Origin: Acanthochlamys bracteata | Taxonomy: Eukaryota; Streptophyta; Magnoliopsida; Pandanales; Velloziaceae | Direction of reading: 5' to 3' | DNA length: 64,000 nucleotides | Assembly: GCA_019914995.1 (NCBI GenBank) | Contig: CM034126.1 | Span: forward strand, 1,803,001-1,867,000 | Position numbers and translations under genes: made by a program | The notes under the pieces: model-generated | Told to the model about the DNA's origin: nothing | The model's database searches: none | What the model saw: only the letters and a program-made list of their open reading frames with translations | Shown: positions 11,678 through 23,838 of the stretch, in pieces | Layout of the letters: each line of letters opens with the position of its first letter | How positions within the stretch are numbered: the stretch's first letter is position 1

Positions 11678-14401
11678 TCAGGATGACAGAATGATAGCTT
11701 TCTTGAGTGTATAGGTAACGGCAAAGACAACTACAGGAAAGACACAAATCTTTGATGCCAGACTCTTTAAGTTTATATGCATCCAATGAGACTTCATGAA
11801 ACTCAGTATCATCTGACAAAGAACTGCCAGCCAAGACCCAACTAGAGCTACAATCTTAGCTAAGGCTTCTTTCAGTCCTCCAACTGAGCTTGCTCTTAGA
11901 TGCATTGAATCTACATACTGGCCCACTTGGCTCATCCTGATAACTTCCATGCAAGCCCAGAGACATGTTCAAACGATTTGATACTTGTTTCAACAACAGG
12001 CCAGCCAAGCAACCTCGTCATCTGAGATAGGCCTCCTCTTCCAGTCACCTTTGTGTCTGACATCGTCCCACTTCCCCAATCCAAAACACGGCTGCTTAGG
12101 GTATAAAAGTTATCCATGTTCTCCTACACCATTTCTGTCTTCATAAAGAATTGGCAAGAGGGGGTCTTCTGAAAGTGCCACCAAAAAGAACATTCATCTG
12201 GTTTCTAATGGAGTCCAAGGTCAAAAGGTGTGAAATATCCTTTGAAGATATTTGGATTTCATGCTCCGCACATGGAACAAATAACTGTACAAGTAGCAGC
12301 AAAGATTATTAGATATGCACAGACTATCAAGGTAGTTGTGTACTCCGAAAAGATAATTCACTCAGATATTTAAGACCATAATTTGAAATTAAGGAAACAA
12401 ACGATGGCAGCATAGTTTTGTTTGCAGGAAATTCAAATAGATATGGATCTATACACGGACTGCAGAAGCAATGCAGTTGATGTATTAGCTGTAGTATGCA
12501 AATTGCAGGACGACTAAAAACCAGAAGATTCTATCAAATCAGATACTAAAGATGAAAATTTAAATTCAGAAAATACATGACAATAACACATCGTTGTTTG
12601 CAATAAAACCTACAACTAGTCCATGTCCAAACTAGGACAGTGGGAAATAAGTATGGTGTATTAGCTATACCACGTACATTGCAAGAGATTAAAAGCAGAA
12701 AAGTTTTCCACAAATGAATTCACTATAGGAAATTAGCTGTTTAAGCCAGATTAGATTGGCAGGATGAAATCATCTTAAAAACAAAAACTTATTAAAGTAC
12801 TAGAACATGAGGACATAATTCTGGTAAATACAACTCACTAAGAAAAGTTTCTGATCATTCTCTTGGTACTTATATATGATCTTCTTCCTTTACAGAGTAC
12901 TTGAGTAGTGCGAAAGAGAACCATAGCCCCATAAAGGCGTGACCACTTCAAATGTCCGGTCCAGACTACCTATGTAATCTTACTTTTTCTCCTCTATGAA
13001 CATACTTCTTCACTCCTTACTTTGTCATTATGAATTACTTGAATAGGACTAACCTGAATACACATCTCCCCGCCGCTCTTTAATCGTGGTTCTCAAGATC
13101 ATGGGAGGGCTCAATTCTAATCAGGATTAACAGATCCAATACTTCACTTATAAGTGCAAACCAGAAGACAAGGAGTAGCTTGTGTGCACAAAAAGTGAGA
13201 AACTCCAAACTTGAGTAGCCAAGAGCAAAAGAGTGCCGGCACATGTGGAACCAAGCGTAAATGAGATAGGTACATACTGGGCATGCTAGTCATTGCAAGT
13301 CACAGCAAGACAAAGGTAAATCAGTATAATGATAAAGGTACAGTAAATAACAACTAGGCAACTCTGAAGAAATTGAGAAAACAAGAACATGCATGTTTTT
13401 TATTTTTAAAAAAAAAACCATGATAAGAACCAACAGGCCTGATAATACAAAGATACGTGTCTAAAGAAATCCTCATGTAAGCAATATACAACATTCTAAC
13501 TGCTGTTGATAACATTACATGAAGTTCTATCAGTGATACACATCCACATATGGTATATCTACTATATGTTACTATTTCATGTAAATTTACTGTAATATAC
13601 CATTTCTACGTTAGGTTTCCCTCATTCTCCAGCAAATTTTGCTTAATTGGGAAGAACAGATTACCATGAAACTTGTCAGTATCTACTTTGTGCAGTGTAA
13701 TGCTTATTACATCATGTAGCAGTTTCGAAATGAATCCACGTTATACTGATTAAATTGCCAACGCAGTATGCATGAATAAAAAAGAACAAAGTTTTGATGG
13801 AATCTAAAAGCAGATATTCCAATTCTCCAGCAATACTAAAATGTGAAGGTAATTGCCTTCTAAAAGACGTGTGATAGAAGACGAAAAGATTATGAAGGTA
13901 CCGAGAGTTGGCTCTCAGCACCATCTTCATTTTTGCTAAATAGCTTCAAATCACCATTTCAGTTCTCATGATGGAAAGACCCATCTGCATCATTCTCGCA
14001 TAAATCATCCTCCCAGTCCTGAGATACCCAGAACAGGAGATGCCTTAAATCACAAGGCACTAATTGTTTGCATATTAAATCACATCCCAAAGGGAGATAA
14101 TTATAAACTAGGCTAAACACGACACAAGCATTCTGTAGGACAGACACATCTCTACAGAGGAAAAATAAAAATGGTAAAAAGAATTCACCAAAAACTACAA
14201 ACATAAAGAAAGCCACTTACAGGATGCTGTAAGTCAAATTATAATATAGAAACCATAACTGAAAACCTTTAAAAAATTTACCTGAAGCTGCTCTCGAATG
14301 GATGGAATATTCTTATGAATGTTATCAGAAGAAGGTGAATGCTATCTACGTAACGGGAGATCCATCAACTCTCTAGATGAGGTCAACAAAGTTCGAACCT
14401 A
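11678..14401 (-). pseudogene. Decayed multi-exon host gene, family unknown
   Basis: Exon-like segments on the minus strand join in phase but carry stops. The first, about 14401-14281, follows a TAG acceptor, contains RTLLTSSRELMDLPLR and IPSIREQLQ, and ends at a GTAAAT donor; it has an internal TAG. The second, about 14020-13902, starts CAG|GAC (DWEDDLCENDADGSF), continues to FSKNEDGAESQLS and a GTACCT donor, with an internal TGA. The third starts at 12284 after TACAG (LFVPCAEHEIQ, then DSIRNQMNVLFGGTF) and meets a TGA. A frame-shifted continuation from 12117 (MDNFYTLSSRVLDWGSG, then GGLSQMTRLLGWPVVE) shifts again near 11935 into MSQVGQYVDSMHLRASSVGG. It ends in a hydrophobic stretch (VFPVVVFAVTYTL). 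I do not recognise the family. The alternative is chance open frames, but three in-phase junctions make that less likely. Confidence 0.42.
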
Positions 14402-15179
14402 CATAAGTATAGTGCTACTAAAATCAGAACAGGCATATTCAAGAAGAACCTTTGAAGCAAAATCATCAATATAGAAAGTCAACAACCCATTCTAACTTGA
14501 AAAAAATCATATGCGCAAAAATATATGGACCTGGTAATGGATTATAAAAGCAGAAGATTGTTGCAATATTATATATATAAGGAAAATATGCATGCAATTC
14601 AACATATCAATGCTAGAATATATTGGGCAGCATGAACTTAGCATCATGAAGAAAATAGGGAGAGAAACTAACCTCTCAGAACCATCTCAAGCACCATGTC
14701 TACATTTTCATTCAGGAACATGTTGGCAAACCCAAGAAAATGCACAAACAAAGATCTGTAGAAGAGATAATTTGATAAGGCACAACTCTGCCGGACAGAT
14801 GTATAGCTAGCAAGCCTTTTGCTTTAGATACATTATTATTTCTTGCCCAAGCCTCTTTAAAGCAACTACTTAAAGGCAACTCCAAAACAGAAAGATCCTC
14901 AGGGTTGCATTGCCATGGGGAAACATAGGCAGTCCTTAGTGAGAGAACATCTAATCCATTCTTAATTGAAGTCCCACATACGGCAATATATACCTATACA
15001 GAGGTCTCTGGATAACAGAATTCCAGGACCCAAACAAGTTCTCACATGAAACCATATTATTTCAGGACTGATCAACATCCAGCAAACCACAAGTCCTAAA
15101 GGACTGGCGTCAAACACCTTTGATGGTTCCGTTTTTCAGTAGAAAGAAATCATATTATAGTTCAAATACTTCATGAACA

Positions 15180-15640
15180 GCTTCAGCATCTGCTAGCCCT
15201 GCAGTAGGAGGGGCGTCTCGAGAACTGCTCGGAATGGGAAGAAAAGAACCAAAAAGCAAACAAATCTTTACTGGCAAAGGAGAGAAACCATTATCCCCCA
15301 TCCAGAGATGCACCAAGGTGTGACGAACTCAGCCTGCAGGAGAGCTGAAGCATCATAGCTTGAAGAGTAGTGCAGCAGTGAGCTCCAGTATGGAAGATAC
15401 GTGTTTTCGCACAAAAGCATGGAGATAAGCATATATCTATCTCATATACAAATCAGTCTCCAACTTCTGCCTGGTCCGCCGGCCAATGCTCATCAAAGGA
15501 GGTAACGAGGCCGTCCAACTCTCTAGCCTGAACATTCTGTTCTTCACACTCGTCCATCGTTCTGCGGTCTCAGTATTGCCTCTGCAAACAAGGAAGTAAC
15601 CAAACCAAAACATGTAATACTCAAAAACATTATGCTGGAG
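15180..15640 (-). other. Exon-like segment with two short minus-strand frames
   Basis: After a good acceptor (pyrimidine tract and TTTGCAG near 15585), an ATG in strong context at 15562 opens a 34-codon acidic frame beginning MDECEEQNVQARELDG. Further along, a second frame of about 54 codons (MLISMLLCENTYLPYWSS, then LLHYSSSYDASALLQAEF) ends near 15268. These could be upstream frames in a long leader, or further pieces of the decayed gene just to the left. Neither matches a family I know. Confidence 0.25.
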
Positions 15641-16079
15641 CTGGAGATTCCCCTGAACCAAATCTTCTACAATTCTCTGTTTGAGGACTGGACAGAGATC
15701 GGAATATATTACAAGGAGATCGTCGATCAGATGAGAGCAAATCAAATCTCATCCATTCTGGTAGCCGCTCGCTAGGAAAAATATATTTAACAAGCGAAAT
15801 CCGATCAGCAGCAGCGATAGCAGAGAGAAGACTTCCAGAAGGAGAGAGGAGATTGAACAGAACAGAAGCCAGATGCAGCAGATGCAATGTCAATCCAAGC
15901 AGATGAAGAAGAAGAAGATGATGAAGATACTGAATCAGTAAGACCGAAGAGACGAGATAGAAGGGCAGAGAATGCAAAAGAGAAGAACGCCGGTGGATTA
16001 TCAACGGAGTGACAGAGGAGAAATGAATCAATAGACGAACAAGTATCGGAGATCTGCGGTGGAATTATGTGGAGTGATC

Positions 16080-16610
16080 GTTACGGCGAGATCTTGCGCA
16101 GCTGCTGCCGGCGGGGAGGATATGGTGAAGTGACTCCTAGCTGACCAACGACGACGGCGGCGGCGGCAGCGTCAGCGGCGCAGGAGAACCTGCGGTGGGT
16201 TTCTGTTAGGGTTTTCCGGTTTTCCCTAATAGAGAATGAACGGCACCGTACTTCGAGTTGGTAAGCAGCGGAACTACGAGTTTTATCATTATTTCTTTAG
16301 TTAAGCCTGGTAAGTCCGAAATATTCATTTATTATTTGCGCAACTAGTTCTTCAGCTAATGAGTGTACCTTTGGCTTTTTCTATACCTGCTTAGTGACGT
16401 GGCACATTAGTCTTAGCTAACTGGATTACGAATGTAAGGTCGGCCCTTTTGGCCCATTTACGTTTTATAGTGTTATTATTTGTTTTTCAAGCCAGCTCTC
16501 CCGGTCTATGACCTATGTAGACTTCTACCGCTGCAAGAAAAAAGCGAAGCAAAGCAAAGCAAACCAATCATCTTCTTTCTTTCTTCGCGCCTGAAAAGGT
16601 TGTCGATTGT
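16080..16610. promoter_or_regulatory. Shared head region between the decayed gene and ATG3
   Basis: This interval holds the only strongly GC-rich stretch nearby (GGCGGCGGCGGC near 16155) and separates a leftward locus from rightward ATG3. That is consistent with a bidirectional promoter plus the 5' leader of each transcript. The ATG3 leader is expected in the last 100 bases. The layout is seen; promoter activity is inferred. Confidence 0.4.
16395..16404 (+). promoter_or_regulatory. TGACGTGGCA bZIP-type element upstream of ATG3
   Basis: TGACGTGGCA lies about 220 bases upstream of the ATG3 start codon. The core ACGTGGC is an ABRE/G-box variant, and TGACGTGG matches the plant unfolded-protein-response element bound by bZIP60-type factors. 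A single ten-base match can occur by chance. Confidence 0.35.
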
Positions 16611-16622
16611 TTGAGAACAACG

Positions 16623-19600
16623 ATGGTTCTGTCGCAAAAGATACACGAGGCATTCAAGGGAACAGTAGAGCGAATCACTCCTGCACGCACCGTCTCGGCT
16701 TTCAAAGAGAAGGGTGTTCTTAGCGTCTCTGAATTTGTCATCGCCGGTGATAATCTTGTCGCTAAATTTCCAACCTGGTCTTGGTACGTGTTTCAAATTC
16801 TTCGTGATTGTTAGCGCTTGATCTCAATTTGGTGTTGTGTTTTGTTACGTTTGTTGTTTGATTGTTGAATTTTGGGTTGTGGAATTAGGGAAGCGGGTGA
16901 ACCTAGCAAGAGGAAACCTTACCTTCCTGCTGATAAGCAGTACCTAATCACCCGCAACGGTAAGTCGCTAACACTATGTTACTGTAATTGTCCGATTTTT
17001 GCTATAGCTTTGGATTATTGTGAATTATACCAGCAATTGGAACTAGGGACTAGGCTTCAACAAGCAGCGTTGTTCCTCTCTCTATTTACAATCAATGAAA
17101 TCACGTTTGTCAACCTGTTACTGTATTTTTAGTGTTTCTGATATGGTGGTATCTACTAGGTTTTTGTTCTGCCTACTTCCTGAAGTAGTAACTTACTTTA
17201 AAAATATGGATTTTATTTTTGTACAAGATCGTTCCTGCTACTGTCTGATAAGTTTTGTTGTTCTTTAGGATTTGTTAATTTGTCTAGCTTTAGTTCTGTT
17301 TTGTTTACTTGTAAGGATGATGGCATGATTAAAATTGTGATTTTGGGCAGTGCCTTGTGTTAAGAGATACTCAGCAGTCAAAGAGGAGTTAGAGGCTGCT
17401 GGAGGGGAGATTGTGATCGAGGAAGATGGTGATGACGGATGGCTTGCTACACATGGCAAACCGAAAGGTAATTGCAATTATTTTTTGTTAAAATCTTGTG
17501 GTTTTACCATAAATGACTTTTATTTTATATTTTTCCACAAGTTCGTTAATTTACTTTTTCGTTCCTCAGAGACGAACGCAAGGAGTGATGAGGAGGAGAA
17601 TTTGCCATCCATGGACATGGCAGAGGTCAGTGAAGGTAGAGCTATTCATCCCATACCTTCCTATTTTGGTGGGGGGGAGGAAGAAGATATTCCTGACATA
17701 GCAGATCTTGAGGGTTCTGAGAACCTTGTTGTGAATGACCCGGTAAAGTACTGCCCCACCTTTACTTGTAGTGGCTTGTCTTTTCCTGTGGCAATTTTAT
17801 AGGTTTAGGTTGATGAGTTTGTAGGTATTGAGTCCCTACAGAGAGACTAACACGCTCAGCAGTGTTTGTCAGATATGATTTTTCATTGGTTACTCTTAAG
17901 AGGAAATTGTATGTGAAATATTGTTTCCTAAGCATGACCTCCGTTTTGTTCCTAAAGAGTAGTATTACTATATCTGTAGTAATATCATAAAGGAACTATC
18001 CATCACTGACAATTCTGTTCCTAGACTTGTTTCAGTTAACAAGTATATTGAGTTGTAATTACTGTTTGCGCTATATCTTAATATCTTAATTGCTGTGATG
18101 TTTATAGTTATGGAGCATATGGTCTGCAAGCAATCTTCAAAGGAAATAGTTCTCTATCAAATAGTTCTTTGCTTAAACCCCAATAAAAGATGTGCATCTT
18201 AGCTCCCTCAAAGAGGGTATTAAAATATGTTTTGAACTACCTCCTTTTAGTCTCATTGCTAAACTACTATGAACTTGTGGCTACTTGCAATTCGATGCTC
18301 TGTAGCATATGCCTATTCTCTGAGACTTCTATGTTTTGGTTAGTCATTTATTATATGTTGCTTTAGAAATCCAAACTAACAGGAAATTTTAAGCAGGCTA
18401 CTTTGCAAAATACTTACTTTGTTGCTCATGAACCTGAGGATGACAACATTCTGCGGACGCGAACCTATGATGTTAGCATCACGTAAGTTTCTTGTCATCC
18501 CAATACCTCCTTGTATCTAGAGTTTGGCTGGTTTGTTTCATTTATTCATTCTATTGTAATAAACAAATCTGTACTCCCGTTTCTGGTTAGTTACTCGAGC
18601 CAAATTGTATATCTTATGATCCAATTTAGTTCTTCTAAGATCTATCTCATATTTGATACTCAAAAGTTATATGTTGTAAAAGGTTAAACATAGATGTATG
18701 GTGAATTGTTTGACCTTTCTGTGCTTTTCGTAAAATTGCATGCTGATAGAATCCGATTGAATGAATGTGCTTTGAAGATGTTCTATGCAGATGTAATACA
18801 AAGACCTTTTATGCAATGGTTAGAGCAAACTCATGTGATTATGCTCTCAACACAGTTTGAATTATTTTAAGCATGAGTAAGTTTTAAGGTGATAGCTTTG
18901 TTTGAATGCTTAGAGGATAGATCATGGCCATAGTGGTTGGAAATGTCAGATACTTGAAATTCATCTAGTTTCTTTCAAAATAGACTTCATATTTCATACA
19001 ATTTTGAATTTGTATCTTTGTTGTCATAAGGGTTAAGTTTGTTTTGCATTTCGGGAATTGCTTTCCTGAACGCCCTGGTCTTACTATTATGTTTAGACTA
19101 GGATCAGGTTAGTGGCTGGACTCAACCCCATTAATTAGACATTTTTAAGAACAGCTAGCTACTTTCACAAGCCAATCAACTAGAAATCTTGACTAGAAAT
19201 ATTCTTCTTAATTGTTTAAATGAAAAATAGTCTAGCTTCGAAGTATGTGTATTTATAGCTTTTGCTCTAAGTACACACATACTATTCTTTAGTTGTTTTA
19301 GGCTTTAATTATTCAACAAAAATTTCCTATATTTGTAAGCTTCCAGTTTCTTTACTACTTTTTACTTTGTCAAGTACATCATTTGCTTTTAATTTATTTA
19401 AATTAACATTTGTTTGTGCAGATATGATAAATATTACCAGACACCTCGAGTGTGGCTTACAGGATATGATGAGGTTGTGATTCCTTTGAGCAATTTATTA
19501 AAAAATTAACATAGAAAAACTTTTTGTTATTTTCTGAGAAAACTAATATATGCTTACGTTTGTCATGTCAGACTTAATGTTCTATTTTGGGTGAAGCATA

Positions 19601-21560
19601 GCCTCCTTGCTCAAGCTGCAAACTTTTGGTTGAAGATTTAACTTTTTAGCAATGATTTAGATCAATGTCCTTTTGGCACTGCAGTGAGTAGATTTTAACT
19701 GTTCGTGGATTGTAGTTAGGCTGCTTATGTAGATTACATCTATGCTCCCTAATAAAAATCTGCTCCTGGGTGAACAATTGATCTGCACGGCAATCAACCA
19801 AGCCCATTTTACTGTGTTAACATTGTTACTCAAATTATGGTCCTTGTCTTATGCTGAAGTTACTTGAGAACATATTCAAATTTTTTTCATTGAGGACTTC
19901 TGTCAAGTAAATAGATCAGGTACAAACTTACATAAAGATATGACAATCTATTCTTCATGTCAACCTGACTTTTTCAAGCCAAAATCTATGTGGTCATGAT
20001 TGCTGCTCATTGATTCTTTAGACCACCATCTCAAGTTTGATCTATTTCAAGATTGTAAAAGCTCTATACTGAACATCCCTTTCCTTATAAACCTGGTAAA
20101 TTTTGTTGCAGTCAAGGATGCCTTTACACCCAGAACTTGTATTCGAGGATGTCAGCCAAGAACATGCTCACAAAACAGTAATGGCTTCTCCAGCACTACT
20201 TTCCGTATTATGTTTTTCAATTAAAGCTTACAAGTTTTGTATGGGCTTGGGACCATTATCTATTCTTTGTACAACCCATCTCTTGTGTGGGTTTTTGCAT
20301 TCTTCCAGGTTTGTTTATTAATAATGCTTGTTACAATGTGCTCCTTTGGTTAAATCAATCTTGTAGTAGGAAGCATGTTGAAGGATTGCTGAACTGCATC
20401 TACTATAGATTAAGCTATCAATTGCTTTCTTCGAAAAACAAGACAGCAGTACAAACAATATAGTGCTAATGGAAATTTTATAGTGAATCTAATAGGTGGT
20501 TTTTGAACTTTCGCTGTAGGTGAACAAATTTATTCTTACATAAATCATGTGCTTTTAGTAAACTTAACTTGGCGATGAGTGATAGTTTTGATTTTAACTC
20601 TCAACTTATGAACTAACAAGCTCAAATTGTAAGTCATTGCTTGTGCCATCCTATAAACAAAGCGATATTCCTTTTTATTGTTACTTTTTTACCTGAAAGC
20701 TCTATTTATTCAAGCAGTTTATCTCAACTTAATTTTGATCAGACTTTGCATTCCTATGAAGCCATCGATGATTGAACTGCTTATGCTCATCTTAATTTTT
20801 TCTCTCTGTTGCTTTTGCATGGATGATAATAAATTAATCTGACCAACTTAAAATTCCAGGTAACCATTGAGGATCACCCACACCTACCTGGGAAGCATGC
20901 ATCTGTACATCCATGTAGACATGCTGCAGTGATGAAGAAGCTCATTGATTGTACAATATCAAATGGAGCTGACCCTGAAGTGGATAAGTAATGTTCATAA
21001 CTATCTTAAATGCTTTTTTTTGTTTTACTTTTTAAAATCTTTTTCTGGAATTTTAAGTTTCATTAGAGCACAATCATGAATGGCCATGCAGCCTATCCAT
21101 TTGAGAGATGAAGGGTTGGACGCCATTGTTTTATGATTTCTGGTGAACAATTAGTGGTCTTAGTACTGTCAGTGTTCCATTGTGATTCTATTGGCCCTGT
21201 CATGTAAGCTTGTATTTTGCACTGCTTGCTGCTTTGGAGCTTTCGTTGATATTAAGAAAATTTTCATTTCTGTACTTTTTTGGTGAGTGAAGAGATCAGC
21301 ATTTGAAGTCCCACCTTCTTGTTGGCTGTTAGATACCCTTGCCTACTTCTGCTCTCCCTTGTTCCATATAATAGTTTAATATTTATTATAGTCTACTTTC
21401 TTTAGCATTACCAAGAAGTATTTATCTAATTTTTCATTGCAATAAATATGCGATGTCTCATCTGTCTAGGTACCTTTTTACATTTTTGAAGTTCATAGCT
21501 TCTATAGTTCCAAATATTGAATACGACTACACCATGGACTCTGATCTTGGCAGTGCCTGA
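16623..21560 (+). CDS. ATG3: Autophagy E2-like enzyme ATG3
   Basis: ATG3 transfers ATG8 from ATG7 to phosphatidylethanolamine during autophagosome growth in the cytosol. Nine exons join in phase: 16623-16783, 16889-16959, 17351-17467, 17570-17742, 18397-18482, 19422-19473, 20112-20177, 20860-20987 and 21470-21560, giving 314 residues (Arabidopsis ATG3 has 313). The N-terminus [20 protein letters not shown] is the membrane-curvature-sensing helix. An acidic flexible loop ([13 protein letters not shown]) follows. HPC at about 259-261 carries the catalytic cysteine, in [12 protein letters not shown]. The C-terminus is [14 protein letters not shown] start at the ATG before VLSQK; the frame runs upstream only through a non-ATG codon. 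All introns are GT..AG; the exon 6 donor (GAG|GTTGTG) is weak. It converges on the HUB ligase, with 2.3 kb between the stops. Confidence 0.97.
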
Positions 21561-23838
21561 AGCTCATTTAAGGTAAAATTAATTTTTTAAATATTTCATA
21601 ATATGAGTGACTCTTATATCATTTTGTGCGTTCTCTTTTTACTAAAATTGTTGTCCATGTAAATCCAGAAGTAAGCTGTGGGTAAATGTAGCTAATTGTC
21701 TGATTGAGCTTCAGCAATTGTTGGAATGTCACATTGCCCTTTTTACTTGGTGGTTTGGTGCTATAGTATATATTACAGTTTTGTGATAGTTTACTTTTAC
21801 CGGCTGGTGCCTGTGTGCCTATGCCTTATCACATCTAACTTATTTTCCAGATTTCAATCAGTGAAAATTTGTCCAGCTGAAACATTATATGTAATAGTAA
21901 GATTGACTCGGAATCAGTACATAAGCTTTTTTATAAGGCGTATGTGATTAATTGTGTAACATATGTTGGCACAATTAGAGAGATACATTTTCTTCAAACA
22001 AAAAAGGAAAAAGAGAAGTTGCCAAATTTGTGATGATGCACATATATCAGAGGATTAGCTTTTTATGGGTATGTCATGCCTTGATTTCATATTCTAAATA
22101 GATGATTGGTATCAACTATGCAATTAATTGGATGGAGTTTTCTTTGTTTTGCATGTATTGTCAAGCTTTTAAGAGTTGTGTCGATCTCTGACCAATATGT
22201 CTCTTGGCTTGATGCATTCTGTCAGATCAGTTGTCCGCTGTTGAACCACATCCCTTCTCAAAATCTGATGGATTTTATGTACTTCAGGAAGCTGTATATT
22301 CATGTTGTCAAAACCATGTCATGAATTGCTTGTTTTGAGCTGATAATGTTAATATCTTCACTTTATGTTATCCAAAAAATGTGTTTTGGCTAGTGTTAGA
22401 GCTCGTATTGGGAGCTTCAGTTGCGGTCGCTAGTTGAACAATCTGGTCAATAGTCTTTTCTGCTTGTTCGGATTAAACTTCTCATTTCACTCATGCAATG
22501 CACTGCTCTATTAACACATTAGATATAACTGTGCTCCAGTTGCAACTGAGCTGGATCGTATGTTTAGCTGTATATTGTTGTGAAATTGGAAATTGGGAAC
22601 CAGCTAGCAAGATATGTCCTCAAAACAAGGCATCTTGGCATCAGAAGAAAAGCACAAGTAAAGAATCCCTGTAATGTTATCCTGACTACCAATGCATGTT
22701 AGTTGCAGTTGGGGAACTTAGATTGACGGTGTATTTGGATTATGGATAGGCGTGGTGAGTGATAGTGATAGTAAAATATTTTTTCATACTTGCGGTTTGT
22801 AATATCTCATTAAGAGTAGAGAAGGAAGCTGTTCTCCTTTTTTATAAAACGTGGTGAAATGCGTACCCACTGATGCATTGGGTGTGGGTTGCCATGATGA
22901 TAGAAGAGAAAATAAATTTGCTTTCTTTTTCATCTTTTTAGTTTTGTTTTTAATTTTTAATCTAATTTAATAGTTATATTTATTGTAATATTTATTTTTA
23001 ATATAATATTTATTTATAATTTATTATATTTATTTAATTTTAATAGAAAATTAATCTAAATTAATATAAAAATTAATCTAAAAAATAATATTGATAAAAT
23101 TAATTTAAAATTATATTAATAAAAACTAATTAATATAAATTAAAAAATTTTGAGTTTTTATTAAGAAATTATTTTTGTTATTTATTTACATATCTAACTA
23201 GATATAATTAATTTATTATTGTTATATATTCAAATATCATAACATTAAATAACTATCTATATCCATCTTCTTATTATTTGTTATATCAGTTCTCTTACTT
23301 TTATTTTTTACCCATATATCCAAGCATATCGTGAGAGTACATTGTTCATCTCTAGGGAGTCTTTCACTCGTTTTATCCTCCTTGCACAATTATTTGTAGG
23401 CAGCAATCTGCTTGTCATCATCATCAAAGATAAGAATAAAAATGGCAGTAGAAGGGTTGGTAGCAAGCTTAATTTTACAGCTTACAGGTAAATATAAGAG
23501 GGGAGAACCTTTTCAAGAGCCTCAAGAATTATCTTACCACTAATTACAACAAGCATTTTACACCGCCGAACATTATCAATAAGATCCCCAAGCAATCAAA
23601 TAAGGATGGAGGTCTTGCTATATGAAATTGCCTGCACATCTCCAAGTCTTTACAAAGACCCAAAACTACAGGTGGTGGCTGAAAAATCTATCTGCAATGC
23701 TTGCATGGAGCAAGCAGTGCCACTACCTATGTTCCATAATGCACTAGATTGGGGCACAAGAAGAGCAGGAACTACAATGATCATGAGCACCAACAGAACC
23801 ATTGATGTGTTTAGGTGTCCTTCCAGTTGCCATGCATG
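21561..23838. other. Convergent 3' region with an AT-rich block
   Basis: This lies between the stops of two convergent genes and should hold both 3' untranslated regions. From 22730 to 23330 runs a block bounded by GTGTATTTGGATTATGG and CCATATATCCAAGCATATC, with AT-rich filling. Its edges look like imperfect inverted repeats, so it may be a small transposon-like insertion. There is no coding content. Confidence 0.45.
22733..23332. repeat. AT-rich block with imperfect inverted ends
   Basis: The left edge GTATTTGGATTATGG is roughly complementary to the right edge CCATATATCCAAGCATA, and the centre is almost pure A/T. This is compatible with a small non-autonomous DNA transposon. I found no clear target duplication. 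Confidence 0.3.
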
